Source: Sternotherus odoratus
Lineage: Eukaryota; Chordata; Testudines; Kinosternidae
Reading direction: 5' to 3'
NCBI GenBank assembly: GCA_032164245.1
Contig: JAVMKO010000006.1
Location: forward strand, 38,218,319-38,282,318
Length of the DNA: 64,000 nucleotides
Shown one piece after another: positions 62,310 to 64,000 of this stretch. A model generated the notes under the pieces. The model had not been told where the DNA came from. It worked only from the letters and a program-made list of their open reading frames with translations, and did not search any database. How positions within the stretch are numbered: the stretch's first letter is position 1; every line of letters begins with the position of its first letter. Both the position numbers and the translations under genes were made by a program.

Positions 62310-63283
62310 ATATCATTGCTTCTACAAAAAATATGGCACAAACTTTTGTCATTCTCAATAGTTGTTCTATATTTATCAAGAAAGAAATACATCACTATGA
62401 AGCATAAAGGGTCTTTTTTTCATTTTTTAGTTAAAAATAATTTACCAAAATGCCACAGCAAAACATGTAAATATATTACTTCAACGACTACAAATAGCAT
62501 ATGAACCGACATGTCTCTCTCAAATTTCTGAAAAAATAAAGACAAAGGATAATTTCCCAAGAACCTGTGCTTACGTGCAACGTGTTACCTGAAATCACAC
62601 ACTCCTCATAAAATAATGTTCACTGAGCTATGCTGATAGACATCTTCACAGAGCCGTCTGCCTCCAGGTAACGTTAATTTGGCAACTTGTAAAGACAGCT
62701 AAGAATGTGGCAATGGTATATAGAAAAGGGATCTATTAAACGGGTATAGTAACAGTATACAGAACACTTAAAAATATTAATGAGTATGTAAGTATTATTG
62801 AAGGGAATATATAAATTACAGCTGATCAAATTTAGTTTTCAGGAAGCCTACCAGATGGCTATTGTCTTCTGGTATCAACTGCTTATAGTTTTATTTTTCA
62901 GCAGCTTTGGTTCACTTGAACTATTTCCAAAGAGTAGTGCAACTTCAAATCTTGTGTATGGTGCGAGAGATGATATTCTCCCAAACCTCAAATTTATAAT
63001 TAGCAATGATATCCTCAGTAAGAAAGGCTGTGATATATTTACAGCACCACCCTCTCTTTATATTAGGCTTGAATAAAGACTGGGAGTGGATGGGTCATGA
63101 CATAAACTAAAATTATTTCCCTGTGCTAATTTTTCCCCTATTGTTACTCACACCTTCTTGTCAACTGTTTGAAATAGGCCATCCTGATTATCACTACAAA
63201 AGTTTTTTTTCTCCTGCTGGTAATAGTCCACCTTAATTGATTTTTCTTGTTAGAGTTGGTATGGCAACCCCCATCTTTTCATG

Positions 63284-63322
63284 TCTCTCTCTCTCTCTCT
63301 TCCTCTCTCTCTCTCTATATAT
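63284..63322. repeat. (CT)n(TA)n microsatellite inside PLE
   Basis: About 16 CT units with one interruption, then TA units. Confidence 0.95.
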
Positions 63323-63349
63323 ATTCCTACTATATTTCCACTCCACGCA

Positions 63350-63391
63350 TCAGATGAAGTGGGTTTTAGGCCACGAAAGTTTATACCCAAA
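63350..63391 (+). ncRNA. Decayed hammerhead-ribozyme-like motif
   Basis: Order: CAGATGA (63351-63357; consensus CTGATGA, one change), extra A, GTGG/CCAC stem, GAAA (63375-63378), a GT-TTAT-AC mini-hairpin, then CC. The stem II loop and mini-hairpin keep pairing although the sequence has changed. Confidence 0.4.
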
Positions 63392-63437
63392 TAAATGTGT
63401 TAGTCTCTAAAGTGCCACAAGTACTTCTCATTCTTTT

Positions 63438-64000
63438 AAATCAGAGGTTCTTTTAAATCTCTGATCCTGACTGACTTTGTACAAGTATCCTAGCTGATTT
63501 TCTCTAGGTGGTTCTGGCCACGTGTCTCTCCACAGCCTTAGTGCCACAGCAAAATTTACGTTAATCTTTTTTAAATAGAGATACTTTATTTTTGGCTACA
63601 AATGATATTTGGGATGATACTAGGAGCATAAATACATGTCCACTCCCTTATAACATTGAAAATACCTGACTCTGTGACATTATAATAAATGTGGAGTGTA
63701 TATAATAACAAGGGTAATGTATTTCAATCTCATTTTATTCACTTTATATTTCCAACAAAAGAAATGTATTTTGCAAATGGAAGTGCTTCTCTCTACTGAC
63801 CTTGGTGTTCATCAGGACCATACTGTGATTTATATTGAGAATTCCAAGACTTTATTTAATCTTATAAATAAATGTAAAATACATAAAACAATTATCCTAG
63901 AGTAAAATTGAATTTAATCTCTCTGTAATCAGCTTTTGTCTATGCTACACATTTCTATATTTGAATACAATTCAAAATTAATAACAGCCATAATTTATTT
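63438..64000. other. Unannotated end of window
   Basis: AT-rich, no supported feature. Confidence 0.4.

Larger units (their letters stand above)
63138..63437 (+). mobile_element. PLE terminus, longest untranslated copy in the window
   Basis: Runs from cttgtcaactgtttgaaata through catcctgattatcactac, a (CT)n tract, the hammerhead-like region, and gttagtctctaaagtgccac. It is in plus orientation and lacks coding sequence. Confidence 0.85.

Noticed and set aside
1..64000. CRISPR array, operon or prokaryotic system
   Set aside because: No regularly spaced direct repeats and no prokaryotic gene organisation; the window is vertebrate nuclear DNA.

Overview
The window looks like nuclear DNA of an amniote, most likely a turtle. 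It is AT-rich and has no operons or long open reading frames. It is dense in decayed interspersed repeats: Penelope-like element (PLE) termini, many hAT elements, 'gtctacact' MITE-like elements and an RTE/BovB-like LINE remnant. The turtle assignment rests on recognising these repeat families from memory and was not tested by a search.

The main gene signal is a chain of short exons on the minus strand. It runs from about 62.2 kb down to at least 14.66 kb, so the window is mostly intron. The best exons (20407-20632, 17132-17264, 14663-14768) have good splice sites, stay open in one frame and join with consistent codon phase. The last two encode a coiled coil that I recognise as close to MIPOL1 (mirror-image polydactyly 1). 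Further upstream exons at 62160-62250, 56873-57042, 39565-39693 and 38077-38156 continue the phase chain. Two weak small exons (46866-46911 and 34423-34450) are needed to complete it. I see no confident first exon, promoter, polyadenylation site or final exon.

Layout by region. 0-7 kb: intron-like, little recognisable. 7-12.3 kb: repeat cluster with a hAT nested in a MITE, a PLE 3' end with an open GIY-YIG endonuclease frame, a GC-rich hairpin, two hAT elements with target-site duplications (TSDs) and a LINE endonuclease remnant. 12.3-21 kb: three MIPOL1-like exons and a near-complete 5S rRNA-like copy. 21-34 kb: introns with LTR-like and SINE-like pieces. 34-47 kb: small exons, a PLE terminus and MITEs. 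47-53.5 kb: a 1.1 kb GC-rich hAT, an inverted PLE terminal pair, a second hAT nested in a MITE and a MITE carrying a GC-rich repeat array. 53.5-64 kb: two more exons, a degenerate tandem repeat, a hAT with transposase remains and a PLE terminus.

The most unusual signals are hammerhead-ribozyme-like cores in the PLE termini, microsatellites that grew at the same internal point of two PLE copies, the inverted PLE pair, alternating inverted tRNA-like modules and the 5S-like copy. No complete, intact, previously unknown system was found.
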